Source: Herminiimonas sp.
Lineage (GTDB): Bacteria; Pseudomonadota; Gammaproteobacteria; Burkholderiales; Burkholderiaceae_D
Direction of reading: 5' to 3'
NCBI GenBank assembly: GCA_028292265.1
Contig: JAQGMR010000006.1
Coordinates: 145,301-209,300, forward strand
Length of the DNA stretch: 64,000 bases
The translations under genes and the position numbers were made by a program. The notes under the pieces are model-generated. The model ran no database searches and was not told the DNA's origin. It worked only from the letters and a program-made list of their open reading frames with translations. Each line of letters begins with the position of its first letter. Positions within the stretch are counted from its first letter, which is position 1. Shown here piece by piece: positions 42,585 through 51,834 of the stretch.

Positions 42585-43916
42585 ATGCCAAAAATATTCA
42601 ACTTCACTCGTTTCTCATTGCGCGACCTTGTCGTAACGGCGGGGCCCGCTACATTGGCCATTGCGGTTGTATGCATGCTTGCATACTGGCTGGTCGACCC
42701 TTCGCCGCCGCGTCGGGTGACGCTCTCCACGGGCCAGGACAACAGTTCCTATGCGCAGTATGGCAAGCGGTATGCCGCGCTTCTCGCAAAAGAGCATATT
42801 GAGGTGATTCTGAAGCCTTCGCTCGGGTCGCAGGACAACCTGGCACGGCTCGACGAGCCGCATTCCGGGATCGATATCGCCTTCGTGCAAAGCGGGTCGA
42901 CGGATGAAGTGGAGGCGGAGCGGCGCGGACTGATTTCGCTGGGCAGTCTCTTCACCGAGCCGGTCTGGCTGTTCTACCGCGATAATCACGACCTCACTCA
43001 GCTAAATCAGCTCAAGGGTCTGAAGATTAACGTGGGTCCGACCGGCTCCGGTGTACCCCAGCTATTCACCAAACTTCTTGGCGTGAACGGGATAGAGCAG
43101 ACTGACTTGACTCTCGGTGGGCTGGAAAACACGCCCGCGACGGTGGAGCTTCTGGAAGGGCGCATTGATGGACTGGTTTTCAGTTCCGCGCCGAACACCC
43201 CGCTCATCCAGATGCTATTGCAGACGCCTGGTATCAAGCTTTTCGACTTCACTCAAGCCGAGGCCTATACCCGCCGTTTTCCGTTTCTGTCCAACGTGAT
43301 CCTGCCGAGAGGTATCGTCGACCTGGGACGCGATATCCCGCCGAAAAATTATCATTTGATTGCACCGACGGCGACGCTGGTTGCGCGCGAATCATTGCAC
43401 CCTGCGTTGGTAGACCTGTTCGTGCAGTCGGCTTCGAGGATACATGGCGGGGCAGGCTGGTTCCGCAAGCGCGGCGAGTTTCCCAATGCCGGTTATACGG
43501 AAATCCCGGTAGCAAGGGACGCTGAAAAATACTACAAGTCGGGTCCGCCGCTGCTGCAGCGGTACATGCCTTTCTGGCTCGCGAATTTCTTTGAAAGAAT
43601 GTGGGTCGTGATTGTCGCGGTTGGCGCGCTGTTCCTGCCATTGTCGCGGGTGATACCGCCGCTATACGTGTGGAAGGTGCGCTCGCGGGTGTACCGGTGG
43701 TATGGCGAACTGCGCTCTGTGGAGCAGGCGGTGGAGGATGTGCCGCCGGAAAAGCGTGCTGAAGTCTATCCTCGCCAGTTGGCGCGCCTGAATGAGATTG
43801 AAGAGAAGGTCAACCAGATTTCAATTCCGCTTTCCTTCGCCGAAGAGCTCTACGGGCTTCGCAGTCACATACAGTACGTCCGCTTGCGGCTTGGCGGACT
43901 CATGAAGGCGGCATAG
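42585..43916 (+). CDS. TAXI-family solute-binding protein with C-terminal membrane region
   Basis: A 443-residue protein. A TM segment at about 17-36 (VVTAGPATLAIAVVCMLAYWLV) precedes a TRAP-associated TAXI-type binding domain: VTLSTGQDNSSYAQYGKRYA, IDIAFVQSGSTDE, LKINVGPTGSGVPQLFTKLL and VDGL-type effector loops. A second hydrophobic segment near residues 340-365 (MWVVIVAVGALFLPL) is followed by a cytoplasmic helical tail with coiled-coil character (VEQAVEDVPPEKRAEVYPRQL). The tail is not part of a soluble periplasmic receptor, so the protein may signal or anchor rather than feed a TRAP permease. The start at 42585 is inferred from the TM position; no strong ribosome-binding site is present. 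Confidence 0.85.
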   Translation: MPKIFNFTRFSLRDLVVTAGPATLAIAVVCMLAYWLVDPSPPRRVTLSTGQDNSSYAQYGKRYAALLAKEHIEVILKPSLGSQDNLARLDEPHSGIDIAFVQSGSTDEVEAERRGLISLGSLFTEPVWLFYRDNHDLTQLNQLKGLKINVGPTGSGVPQLFTKLLGVNGIEQTDLTLGGLENTPATVELLEGRIDGLVFSSAPNTPLIQMLLQTPGIKLFDFTQAEAYTRRFPFLSNVILPRGIVDLGRDIPPKNYHLIAPTATLVARESLHPALVDLFVQSASRIHGGAGWFRKRGEFPNAGYTEIPVARDAEKYYKSGPPLLQRYMPFWLANFFERMWVVIVAVGALFLPLSRVIPPLYVWKVRSRVYRWYGELRSVEQAVEDVPPEKRAEVYPRQLARLNEIEEKVNQISIPLSFAEELYGLRSHIQYVRLRLGGLMKAA

Positions 43917-43970
43917 CGACCGTGCTGGGGTGGGCCGCTAGTGTGTGTATGCGATGCGCTCCGCGGGGTC

Positions 43971-44450
43971 TCAGGCGCCGGTCCATGGCAGGCCGGCCTT
44001 GCACCATCCTCCCACAGACTTGCGGTGCCCGGCGCTATCCTTGTCGCCCTCGAAACCTTCCAGAATGTCGTAGCAGTGCTTGAACCCCATCTCCGTTGCC
44101 GCTTTGGCCGCATGGCGGGAGCGCACGCCGGAACGGCAAAGAAATAGCAGCACGTCATCGGTCCTCGCTACCTGAGACAACTCCGACAAGAAGTCTGGAT
44201 TCGGGGACCCTCCTGGGTAGAGATTCCACTCCACAGCAAGATGGCGGTCGGCGGGAATGGCGACCCGGCCGACCCAGTCGCGTTCCGCCTTCGTCCTGAC
44301 GTCCACCAGCTTTACGTTGGCGCCGTCCTTCAGTAGCGAAAATGCTTCAAGGGGTGTCACTGCTCCCGAATAGGGAAGCTTTTCTTTGGCGGCCCTGCTG
44401 CGTGCCACCTCAAGGATGTCTTCGGCCGTAGCCGCACTTTTCAAGTCCAT
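43971..44450 (-). CDS. rhodanese-like domain protein
   Basis: A 159-residue protein with one rhodanese domain (about 30-140). The key segments are VKLVDVRTKAERDWVGRV (conserved Asp-Val-Arg), HLAVEWNLYPG and the active-site loop LCRSGVRSRHAA with Cys105. The loop length matches sulfurtransferases and single-domain rhodaneses. It has no signal peptide. It is divergent from glnA, sharing the 405-base regulatory region, but is not known to be nitrogen-controlled. Confidence 0.92.
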   Translation of the reverse strand: MDLKSAATAEDILEVARSRAAKEKLPYSGAVTPLEAFSLLKDGANVKLVDVRTKAERDWVGRVAIPADRHLAVEWNLYPGGSPNPDFLSELSQVARTDDVLLFLCRSGVRSRHAAKAATEMGFKHCYDILEGFEGDKDSAGHRKSVGGWCKAGLPWTGA

Positions 44451-44539
44451 GCTGTTCCTTGCTGGCGTAATGATTCGGCTGCGTTGCTAGCTTTAAGATC
44501 TGCACCAAAGAGAAGCGATACCAGCGGAAAAATATACTT

Positions 44540-44587
44540 TGCACCAGAATAATGCGCCTATCGCTCTCCTTGCACTAACTTTGTGCG
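44540..44587 (+). promoter_or_regulatory. two NtrC-like enhancer sites upstream of glnA
   Basis: TGCACTAACTTTGTGC at 44571-44586 fits the NtrC dyad TGCAC-N5/7-GTGCA closely. TGCACCAGAATAATGCG at 44540-44556 is a weaker copy. The centres are about 31 bases apart, three turns of the helix, and lie some 110-150 bases before the sigma54 promoter, the standard enhancer distance. A third half-site (TGCACCA near 44501) is also seen. The assignment follows from known NtrC sites and from ntrC itself lying downstream. Confidence 0.7.
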
Positions 44588-44692
44588 CGGACTAGCCTCG
44601 CAGCCCCTCGTGAAAAAGCCTGGATCAGCCACTATAAAGGGCGAACATTGCGCTCCGTCAGCACCATTTCGGCAGATGCTTGATCGAGTTCG

Positions 44693-44708
44693 TGGCACGG
44701 AATCTGCT
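44693..44708 (+). promoter_or_regulatory. sigma54 promoter of glnA
   Basis: TGGCACGGAATCTGCT matches the sigma54 consensus TGGCACG-N4-TTGCW at every fixed position but one (C for T), with correct GG-N10-GC spacing. It lies about 150 bases before the glnA start. RpoN-dependent control of glnA by NtrC is established in proteobacteria, and the ntrB/ntrC genes are in the same cluster. Confidence 0.8.
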
Positions 44709-44855
44709 ATTATGTCGCGCTGAGTTCAGGCTGCAAAGCAACCATATTTGCTCCCGCGATCAGCGCCTTGCTCGCAGGGCGCCGCACACCCGCTTTCCCG
44801 ATGTCGGCTAATGCCAACATACTCTAATTTACTTTGTTCATTCTAGGAGATTCGC

Positions 44856-46271
44856 ATGGCAAGGACGGCCGCAGAGGTCTTGAAAATGGCAAAAGAAAAC
44901 GAAGTCAAATTCGTTGATTTTCGCTTTGCTGATACCCGAGGCAAGGAACAGCACGTTACGGTTCCGGTTTCGCACTTCGACATGGACAAATTCGAATCCG
45001 GCCACGCTTTTGACGGCTCCTCCATCGCTGGCTGGAAGGGCATCGAAGCATCGGACATGATCCTCATGCCGGACCCCAATACCGCCAATATCGATCCATT
45101 CATGGAAGAGACGACCCTCTTCATGCAATGTGACGTTATTGAGCCATCCGATGGCAAGGGCTATGACCGCGATCCACGGTCGATCGCACGTCGCGCTGAA
45201 GCGTATCTCAAGTCGTCCGGCATTGGCGACACCGCCTATTTCGGCCCGGAGCCAGAATTCTTCATTTTCGATAGCGTGCGCTGGAAGATCGACATGTCGG
45301 GCTGCATGGTGCAGATCGGCTCTGAAGAAGCAGCGTGGAGCAGCGGGCAAAAATTCGAAGGCGGCAACACCGGCCATCGTCCAACCGTGAAGGGTGGTTA
45401 CTTCCCCGTCCCACCGGTCGACAGCTTCCAGGACATGCGTTCCGAGATGTGCCTGATTCTTGAATCGCTCGGTATTCCGGTTGAAGTTCATCATCACGAA
45501 GTAGCGGGCGCAGGCCAGAATGAAATCGGCACCCGTTTCTCTACGCTGGTAGAGCGCGCCGACTGGACGCAGACCTTGAAGTACGTAGTGCAAAACGTCG
45601 CACACACCTACGGCAAGACCGCGACCTTCATGCCGAAGCCGATCGTTGGCGACAACGGATCCGGCATGCACGTGCATCAGTCAGTCTGGAAGGATGGCAA
45701 AAACCTGTTTGCGGGTGACGGCTACGCTGGCTTGTCCGAGTTTGCACTGTTCTACATCGGCGGCATCATCAAGCATGCGCGCGCGCTCAACGCCATTACC
45801 AACCCGGGCACCAACTCGTACAAGCGGCTGGTTCCTGGCTTCGAAGCGCCGGTCAAGCTGGCTTATTCGTCGCGTAACCGTTCGGCTTCCATCCGCATTC
45901 CGCACGTGCCGAACCCGAAAGGTCGCCGCATTGAAACGCGCTTCCCGGATCCTTCCGCGAACCCGTATCTGTGCTTCGCTGCCTTGCTGATGGCAGGTCT
46001 GGACGGCGTGCAGAACAAGATTCATCCAGGTGAAGCCGCATCGAAGGACCTGTACCACCTGCCGCCAGAGGAAGACGCACTGATCCCAACCGTGTGCTCA
46101 TCGCTTGACCAGGCGCTGGAGTACCTCGACAAGGATCGCGAATTCCTGACCCGTGGTGGCGTATTCAGCGACACCATGATCGACGCTTACCTTGAACTGA
46201 AGATGCAGGAAGTCACACGCTTCCGCATGACCACGCATCCAATCGAGTTCGACATGTACTACTCGCTGTAA
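44856..46271 (+). CDS. glnA: glutamine synthetase type I
   Basis: A 471-residue GSI-beta enzyme that makes glutamine from glutamate, ammonia and ATP as a dodecamer. Visible motifs are FDGSSIAGW, the metal/substrate segment [33 protein letters not shown], the ATP-binding segment [16 protein letters not shown] and the C-terminal adenylylation site [10 protein letters not shown] with Tyr near residue 400. CTAGGAGA precedes the ATG. It is followed by an intrinsic terminator and then by a small exported protein, ntrB and ntrC. Confidence 0.98.
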   Translation: MARTAAEVLKMAKENEVKFVDFRFADTRGKEQHVTVPVSHFDMDKFESGHAFDGSSIAGWKGIEASDMILMPDPNTANIDPFMEETTLFMQCDVIEPSDGKGYDRDPRSIARRAEAYLKSSGIGDTAYFGPEPEFFIFDSVRWKIDMSGCMVQIGSEEAAWSSGQKFEGGNTGHRPTVKGGYFPVPPVDSFQDMRSEMCLILESLGIPVEVHHHEVAGAGQNEIGTRFSTLVERADWTQTLKYVVQNVAHTYGKTATFMPKPIVGDNGSGMHVHQSVWKDGKNLFAGDGYAGLSEFALFYIGGIIKHARALNAITNPGTNSYKRLVPGFEAPVKLAYSSRNRSASIRIPHVPNPKGRRIETRFPDPSANPYLCFAALLMAGLDGVQNKIHPGEAASKDLYHLPPEEDALIPTVCSSLDQALEYLDKDREFLTRGGVFSDTMIDAYLELKMQEVTRFRMTTHPIEFDMYYSL

Positions 46272-46301
46272 TAGCGGGCTTTAACAGCAGGCGGTGTCAG
46301 C

Positions 46302-46340
46302 AAAGGCGAAGGGTCCCTCGGGCGCTTCGCCTTTTTCTTT
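46302..46340 (+). terminator. intrinsic terminator after glnA
   Basis: AAAGGCGAAG (46302-46311) pairs perfectly with CTTCGCCTTT (46325-46334), followed by TTTTCTTTT. It starts 31 bases after the glnA stop. It would limit read-through into the downstream ntrBC genes, giving much more GlnA than regulator. Confidence 0.9.
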
Positions 46341-46459
46341 TGTTGACGCAAAATCAGCAAATGTTGTATGTCCAACCCATTTGGCTTAACAGGAATTGAA
46401 TTGCCGCGACTCTTGCTCTACACTGGCCTTCCGCGTAATAGTTTCGTGAAAGAAACATT

Positions 46460-46951
46460 ATGAACAAGTACCTCTGCCTCTTCCTCCTTTTCTGTTCCGC
46501 CACGAGCATGGCTCGCGCCGACGGCGACGTTTTTGTTTGCGTCGGTGACAACGGCACCCGCGAATACAAGAACACCGGCGCGACCAAAGGATGCAAACGG
46601 GTCGACCTGCAGGGCATTTCGATGATCCCCTCGCCCTACAAGAAGCCATTGGTGCAAACCGCGTCCATGGTGCGTCCCACCGCTTCTCCGGCAGATTTTC
46701 CGCGTGTCGACGGCAATGTGCAACGAGCCCGAGACAATGATCGTCTGCAGATCCTGAGCGAAGAAATGAAGATTGAAGAGCGCAAATTGAATGACCTGAA
46801 GAAGGTCTACAACGGTGGCCAGCCAGAGCGCAATGGTGATGAACGCAATTATGCCAAGTACCAGGATCGGGTAGCGGTCATGAAAGAGGACGTGAACCGG
46901 ACCGAGAAGAACATCGAAGCACTAAAACGCGAAATCGGCAATCTTAAGTAG
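46460..46951 (+). CDS. exported DUF4124-like protein
   Basis: A 163-residue protein with a signal peptide (MNKYLCLFLLFCSATSMARA). A DUF4124-like N-terminal module (DVFVCVGDNGTREYKNTGA..GCKRVDL) with paired Cys follows, then a long charged coiled-coil helix from about residue 95 (LQILSEEMKIEERKLNDLKKV ... NRTEKNIEALKREIGNLK). It sits between glnA and ntrB. The position appears conserved in Burkholderiales, but a nitrogen role is not established. Confidence 0.85.
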   Translation: MNKYLCLFLLFCSATSMARADGDVFVCVGDNGTREYKNTGATKGCKRVDLQGISMIPSPYKKPLVQTASMVRPTASPADFPRVDGNVQRARDNDRLQILSEEMKIEERKLNDLKKVYNGGQPERNGDERNYAKYQDRVAVMKEDVNRTEKNIEALKREIGNLK

Positions 46952-46973
46952 GACCGAACTTCGCTTACACTTC

Positions 46974-46996
46974 AAGGGCCGCGCTTCGCGGCCCTT
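46974..46996 (+). promoter_or_regulatory. perfect 10-bp hairpin directly upstream of ntrB
   Basis: AAGGGCCGCG (46974-46983) and CGCGGCCCTT (46987-46996) pair perfectly around a CTT loop. It lies between the small exported protein stop and the ntrB start five bases later, with no T tract. It could be an RNA-processing, attenuation or translation-limiting element. Confidence 0.6.
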
Positions 46997-47001
46997 ACTA
47001 T

Positions 47002-48084
47002 TTGGCGCTCGTGGAAAACTTTATTAATTCGCTTGCCGGCCTCGAGCTGCTCTCGTCGGCCGTCCTGATTTTCGATCCCCAGGGCCAGATCATCTATGCC
47101 AACGCGGCAGCCGAGAACCTGCTCGAGTCCTCCTTCAAGACACTGTCGCATCTCACGCTGAAAGATCTTTTCCCGACCAGCGAAAGTCTGGCGAGCGTAT
47201 TCGAGGAGGCATTGGCCCACAGGTTCGCCGACAAGCGGCTTGACCTGGTGCTGGAGCGAGCAGGCCGCGAATCGCTGCAGGCGCACGTTATCGTCACCGC
47301 GCTCGACAATCCCGATGCGCCGGTTCTCATCGAACTGCGCCAAAACGTGCAGCAGCTCAAACTGGACCGGGAAGAAAGGTTGCTCGACCAAAGCCAGGCG
47401 AACAAGGAGCTGATTCGCAATCTGGCTCACGAGATCAAGAACCCTCTCGGTGGCATACGGGGAGCGGCGCAACTGCTCGAGCTTGAGTTGCCCGAGCGCG
47501 AGCTGAAGGAACTTCGCGAATACACGCAGGTGATCATCAAGGAAGCAGATCGGCTGCAGACACTCGTTGACCGCCTTCTGGCACCGCATCGACGGCCGCA
47601 CATCGTTGGCGACGTCAACATTCATGAGGTTTGCGAACGGGTCCGTAGCCTGATCATGGCCGAATTCCCGCAGGGGCTGACCATCCGGCGCGACTATGAC
47701 CTTTCCGTGCCCGAATTCCGCGGCGACAAAGAGCAGCTAATCCAGGCAGTGCTGAACATTGCGCACAACGCGGCGCAAGCGCTAAGTCAACGCATTGCAG
47801 ACGGCGATGCACTGCTCACCTTCCAGACACGCGTGGCGCGCCAGGTCACGCTGGCTAAGGTCCGGTACCGGCTGGCACTAGACTTGCATATCACAGACAA
47901 CGGGCCGGGAATACCAGCTGATATCCAGGACAGAATCTTTTACCCGCTCGTCTCCGGGAAGCCGGGCGGAAGTGGACTTGGTCTGACGCTTGCACAGACA
48001 TTCGTTCAGCAGCATATGGGCGTTATCGAATGTGAGAGTCGGGCGGGGTGCACGGATTTCAGGATACTGATTCCCTTGCCTTGA
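47002..48084 (+). CDS. ntrB: nitrogen-regulation sensor kinase NtrB (GlnL)
   Basis: A 360-residue cytosolic kinase/phosphatase that sets the phosphorylation state of NtrC in response to PII. A PAS domain covers about 10-115, the phospho-acceptor His143 lies in RNLAHEIKNPLGGIRGAAQLLE, and the HATPase domain follows with NIAHNAAQAL (N box), DNGPGIPADIQDRIF and GGSGLGLTLAQTF (G boxes). The start codon is unusual: TTG at 47002 or GTG at 47011, with no Shine-Dalgarno and a hairpin immediately upstream, suggesting low translation. ntrC follows. Confidence 0.93.
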   Translation: MALVENFINSLAGLELLSSAVLIFDPQGQIIYANAAAENLLESSFKTLSHLTLKDLFPTSESLASVFEEALAHRFADKRLDLVLERAGRESLQAHVIVTALDNPDAPVLIELRQNVQQLKLDREERLLDQSQANKELIRNLAHEIKNPLGGIRGAAQLLELELPERELKELREYTQVIIKEADRLQTLVDRLLAPHRRPHIVGDVNIHEVCERVRSLIMAEFPQGLTIRRDYDLSVPEFRGDKEQLIQAVLNIAHNAAQALSQRIADGDALLTFQTRVARQVTLAKVRYRLALDLHITDNGPGIPADIQDRIFYPLVSGKPGGSGLGLTLAQTFVQQHMGVIECESRAGCTDFRILIPLP

Positions 48085-48176
48085 ATACGCGTCGGAGCGG
48101 CCGGGTCGCCCCTGGAACCGGTTCGGCCGCGACGAATATTTGACTCAGGATGCGCTTGCCAGGGAATGCACAACAC

Positions 48177-49748
48177 ATGAAACCAATTTGGATTGTTGAC
48201 GACGACGAGTCAATACGCTGGGTCCTTGAAAAGGCGCTCGCTCGCCAGAATCTCGCGACGAAAAGTTTTTCGAACACCCGGGACGCCATGGAGGCGCTCG
48301 AATCCGCAACGCCGCAGGTACTTGTCTCCGACATTCGCATGCCCGGCGAATCCGGGCTTGAGTTGCTGCAGGCCGTAAAGGCCAAACATCCCGGACTTCC
48401 GGTCATCATCATGACTGCGTTTTCCGATCTCGACTCTGCCGTGGCGGCGTTCCAGGGCGGTGCATTCGAATACCTCGCCAAGCCCTTCGATGTCGACAAG
48501 GCGGTTGAATTAATCCGGCGTGCGCTTGAGGAAAGCCTGCGCGAAGCAAGCGTTGAGCAAAGCTCCGCCGACGCGCCTGAAATTCTTGGCCAGGCGCCGG
48601 CAATGCAGGACGTGTTCCGCGCGATCGGTCGGCTATCGCAGTCCAACGTCACAGTGCTGATCACCGGCGAATCCGGTACCGGCAAGGAGCTGGTGGCCCG
48701 TGCACTTCACAAGCACAGCCCGCGAGCAAGCCAACCCTTCATCGCTTTGAACACCGCCGCTATTCCGAAGGACTTGCTCGAATCGGAGCTGTTCGGCCAT
48801 GAGCGCGGAGCCTTTACCGGCGCCCAGGCAACCCGTCGCGGACGATTTGAGCAGGCAGAAGGGGGAACACTATTCCTCGACGAGATCGGCGACATGCCCT
48901 TCGACCTGCAGACACGGCTGCTGCGCGTCCTGTCAGACGGCCATTTCTACCGTGTCGGGGGGCACCAGCCACTCAAGGCAAATGTGCGGGTCATCGCAGC
49001 CACGCATCAGAACCTGGAACAGCGGGTGCGCGAAGGTTTGTTTCGCGAAGACCTGTACCACCGCCTCAACGTTATCCGTCTGCGCTTGCCAAGTTTGCGG
49101 GAGCGACGGGAGGACATTCCCATCCTTGCGCGTTTCTTCCTGGCGCAGAGTGCACGCCAGCTTGGCGTCGAGGCAAAGCGCATGTCGGACCACGCCGTCC
49201 ATTTTCTCTCGAACCTGGACCTGCCCGGCAACGTCAGGCAACTGGAAAACCTGTGCAACTGGATTACCGTCATGGCGCCCGGGCAGACCGTTGAAGTCAA
49301 GGACCTGCCACAGGAACTCATCGCTGGCCAGGAAAGCATGAGCGCGCTGGCACCGGCGAACGCGGCGATCAGCTTTAGTGAGGCGGTCCCAATGGCACCG
49401 GTGGTCATGTCAAACGCAGTCGGCAACGGAACTGCGGCCGACGCGGGCATATTTGGCACAGCACTTACCGCGCCGCCACCGCCCTATGGCGCGTCCGCAA
49501 GCCTGTCGGCAGCACCGCGTCCCGGCTGGATTGGCATGCTGGAAGCGGAGGCTGCAAACATGCTCTCCGCCGGCCGGCCCGAAGTGATGGACGTACTGGG
49601 ACGCCAGTTCGAATCAGCGTTGATCAAGACTGCCCTGCGACACACGCACGGCCGCAAGAACGACGCCGCGATCAGGCTTGGCATCGGCCGCAACACCATC
49701 ACGCGCAAGATCCACGAACTGGGGATTGACGGCGCGAAGGACGAGTAA
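48177..49748 (+). CDS. ntrC: nitrogen-regulation response regulator NtrC (GlnG)
   Basis: A 523-residue sigma54 activator. The receiver domain (1-120) has the acidic cluster DDD at 8-10 and phospho-acceptor Asp52 in [11 protein letters not shown]. The AAA+ domain has the P loop GESGTGKE (164-171), the sigma54-contact loop GAFTGA (211-216) and the Walker [13 protein letters not shown]. The C-terminal Fis-type HTH reads [22 protein letters not shown] Pro/Ala-rich linker of about 80 residues between AAA+ and HTH is longer than in enteric NtrC. It should bind the TGCAC sites upstream of glnA. The start at 48177 has no strong ribosome-binding site. Confidence 0.95.
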   Translation: MKPIWIVDDDESIRWVLEKALARQNLATKSFSNTRDAMEALESATPQVLVSDIRMPGESGLELLQAVKAKHPGLPVIIMTAFSDLDSAVAAFQGGAFEYLAKPFDVDKAVELIRRALEESLREASVEQSSADAPEILGQAPAMQDVFRAIGRLSQSNVTVLITGESGTGKELVARALHKHSPRASQPFIALNTAAIPKDLLESELFGHERGAFTGAQATRRGRFEQAEGGTLFLDEIGDMPFDLQTRLLRVLSDGHFYRVGGHQPLKANVRVIAATHQNLEQRVREGLFREDLYHRLNVIRLRLPSLRERREDIPILARFFLAQSARQLGVEAKRMSDHAVHFLSNLDLPGNVRQLENLCNWITVMAPGQTVEVKDLPQELIAGQESMSALAPANAAISFSEAVPMAPVVMSNAVGNGTAADAGIFGTALTAPPPPYGASASLSAAPRPGWIGMLEAEAANMLSAGRPEVMDVLGRQFESALIKTALRHTHGRKNDAAIRLGIGRNTITRKIHELGIDGAKDE

Positions 49749-49937
49749 CGGTAACGGCGTTTATACGGGGCAGACCACGGTTCGTTTGTCCCAAATGGCC
49801 GGCAAATCTGCCAGCGCGGATGAGGAAGAGGTCGACTGCAACGCGGCACTGGTTCGTTGTAAGTGCGCCAAATCCGTGCCGCAAGTCCTCAACCGGTCAT
49901 GCGAGCGTTGGTAATTGCGCTGACGTACCGATACACT

Positions 49938-51617
49938 CTATCCATGTCGGTGGATCGCCTCCGTACTCCCGGCCTTTTCCTCACGCAGTCGGCGCCACAG
50001 CGTCGTTCGACTGATGCCGAGATGGCGCGCGGCCGCCGCGCGATTCCCCTCGAACCGCGCAAGTACAAAACTCGCCGTGGCCAGTTCAGTCGATGCCAGT
50101 CGTCGTGGCAGGAACGAGCCCTGTCCCAGTTGCGCTGGGTGCCCTGACTGAGTCAAACCAGCAGACAGCTCCGGCGCGACGCGCTGCAGGAAGGCCGGCG
50201 TCAATGCCTGAAGCGGCTCGGCTGAAAGATACAGCGCAAGCCGCTGCATCAGGTTGCGCACTTCACGCACGTTGCCAGGCCACGCGTAACCGGCCAACAG
50301 ATCGGCACAGCGCTCCATCTCGGCGTGCAGGTCCGCATTGGGTCGGGCATGGTGCGCTGCCAGCGCTTCCTTCAAGTGCCACGTCGCCAGAGGCACCACG
50401 TCCTCCGGCCGTGCACGCAAGGGTGGCAGATCAATGCGCAGGACACCAAGCCGGTAATACAGGTCGGCGCGGAAGCGGCCTTCCCGCACGCGCGCCGCCA
50501 GGTCGCAATGGGTTGCGCTGACGACTCGCAGGCTGACCGGAATCGGCCGCGTTCCGCCAACCCGAACCACTTCTCGTTCTTCCAGCACGCGCAGCAAGCG
50601 GCTTTGCAGGGCGATCGGCATTTCGCCGATTTCATCGAGGAACAGTGTCCCGCGATTTGCGCTCTCGAACAGTCCGGCATGGCCACCGCGTCGTGATCCG
50701 GTGAAGGCGCCTTCCTCATAGCCAAACAGTTCGGATTCCAGCAAGGATTCGGCGATAGCACCGCAATTGACAGCGACGAACGGCCTGCCCGGGCCGCCCA
50801 CACCTTCACGGTGGATTGCTTGCGCCACCAACTCCTTGCCGGTCCCGGTTTCCCCTTCAATCAGAACGGTGGCTGGGGAACGCGCGAACAGGCTTACTGC
50901 CTGCCGCACTTCGTGCATGGCGACCGAAATGCCGCGCAGGTCTTTGAGCGCATGCCGTGTATGCACGCGATCCGACGTTGAGCCCACGCGCTGCCTTCCG
51001 GCTTCCAGTCGGGTCAGCCGTGCCAGTTCAAGCGCGTCGTCGAACGCTTGCCGGATCGACTCAGCCGAGTAGACGAACACGCCCGACAAGCCCGCTTCTT
51101 CCGCGAGATCGGTTATCAAACCCGCGCCAACCACCGCCTTGACGCCGCTCGCCTTCAGCTCTTCAATTTGGGCTCGTGCATCTTCGCCGGTCACGTAGGT
51201 GCGTTGCGCCAGTTGCAAGCCGAATGTTTCCTGAAACTCGGCCAGCGCCGGCAGCGGCTCCAGGTAGCTGACCAGTCCAATATGCGGGCTGATTTTGCGG
51301 GCCCGGGCTAGCGCTTGCATTACGTCAAAGCCGCTCGGCCGCGCCATGACAACCGGCAGGGGAAGGCGCCCCTTCAGGTAGGCGCCGTTCGATCCTGCTG
51401 CGATCACGACGTCGCAGCGCTCTGTCTCTAGCCGGGCGCGGATATGCCGCACCGCTTCGTCGAATCCGAGTTTGATGGGCTCGATGGTGGCGCGCTGGTC
51501 GTACTCAAGCGTGACGTCGCGAAACAAGGTGGAAAGCCGCGAGATCGACACAGTCCAGATTACTGGTTTGTCATGGGGATCAAGCGCGACAGCGGGCGGA
51601 GCAGGAGGACGGGCCAT
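49938..51617 (-). CDS. prpR: propionate catabolism regulator PrpR
   Basis: A 559-residue sigma54-dependent activator. The N-terminal PrpR_N sensory domain (about 20-190) contains [28 protein letters not shown] and [13 protein letters not shown]. The AAA+ domain has GETGTGKE, the variant sigma54 loop GAFTGS and [12 protein letters not shown]. The C-terminal Fis-type HTH reads [21 protein letters not shown]. In Salmonella and E. coli PrpR responds to 2-methylcitrate and drives prpBCDE; the same layout is seen here with prpBCDE divergent. Its start codon lies inside the first TGTTTCA box, suggesting autoregulation. Confidence 0.95.
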   Translation of the reverse strand: MARPPAPPAVALDPHDKPVIWTVSISRLSTLFRDVTLEYDQRATIEPIKLGFDEAVRHIRARLETERCDVVIAAGSNGAYLKGRLPLPVVMARPSGFDVMQALARARKISPHIGLVSYLEPLPALAEFQETFGLQLAQRTYVTGEDARAQIEELKASGVKAVVGAGLITDLAEEAGLSGVFVYSAESIRQAFDDALELARLTRLEAGRQRVGSTSDRVHTRHALKDLRGISVAMHEVRQAVSLFARSPATVLIEGETGTGKELVAQAIHREGVGGPGRPFVAVNCGAIAESLLESELFGYEEGAFTGSRRGGHAGLFESANRGTLFLDEIGEMPIALQSRLLRVLEEREVVRVGGTRPIPVSLRVVSATHCDLAARVREGRFRADLYYRLGVLRIDLPPLRARPEDVVPLATWHLKEALAAHHARPNADLHAEMERCADLLAGYAWPGNVREVRNLMQRLALYLSAEPLQALTPAFLQRVAPELSAGLTQSGHPAQLGQGSFLPRRLASTELATASFVLARFEGNRAAAARHLGISRTTLWRRLREEKAGSTEAIHRHG

Positions 51618-51665
51618 GTTTCATCCGGGATGTTTCAGCGTTTCACACGAACAGCCATTGAAACA
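51617..51665. promoter_or_regulatory. repeated TGTTTCA / TGAAACA boxes in the prpR-prpB intergenic region
   Basis: TGTTTCA occurs at 51617-51623 and 51631-51637 (14-base period), CGTTTCA at 51639-51645, and the inverted TGAAACA at 51659-51665. Further TGAAAC copies lie at 51801 and 51814. The first set is 110-160 bases before the sigma54 promoter, the correct place for enhancer binding by PrpR. Binding is inferred from position and repetition, not shown. Confidence 0.6.
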
Positions 51666-51774
51666 CAAATCAGGGATTGAAGACGTGTTCGGCGGCGTGA
51701 TGATCCCGAAAAAGCTGCTGGCCGCCTTGCGAATCCACCCGAAAAGGGCCGAACGTTCATCACCGGAAAGTACA

Positions 51775-51790
51775 TGGCACGCCCATTGCA
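51775..51790 (+). promoter_or_regulatory. perfect sigma54 promoter of prpBCDE
   Basis: TGGCACGCCCATTGCA matches TGGCACG-N4-TTGCA at every fixed position with correct spacing. It lies about 45 bases before the prpB start. The adjacent regulator PrpR is a sigma54 activator, so the promoter and regulator fit together. Confidence 0.9.
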
Positions 51791-51834
51791 ATTGAACTCC
51801 TGAAACCATCCGATGAAACATAAGGGGTAGAACC

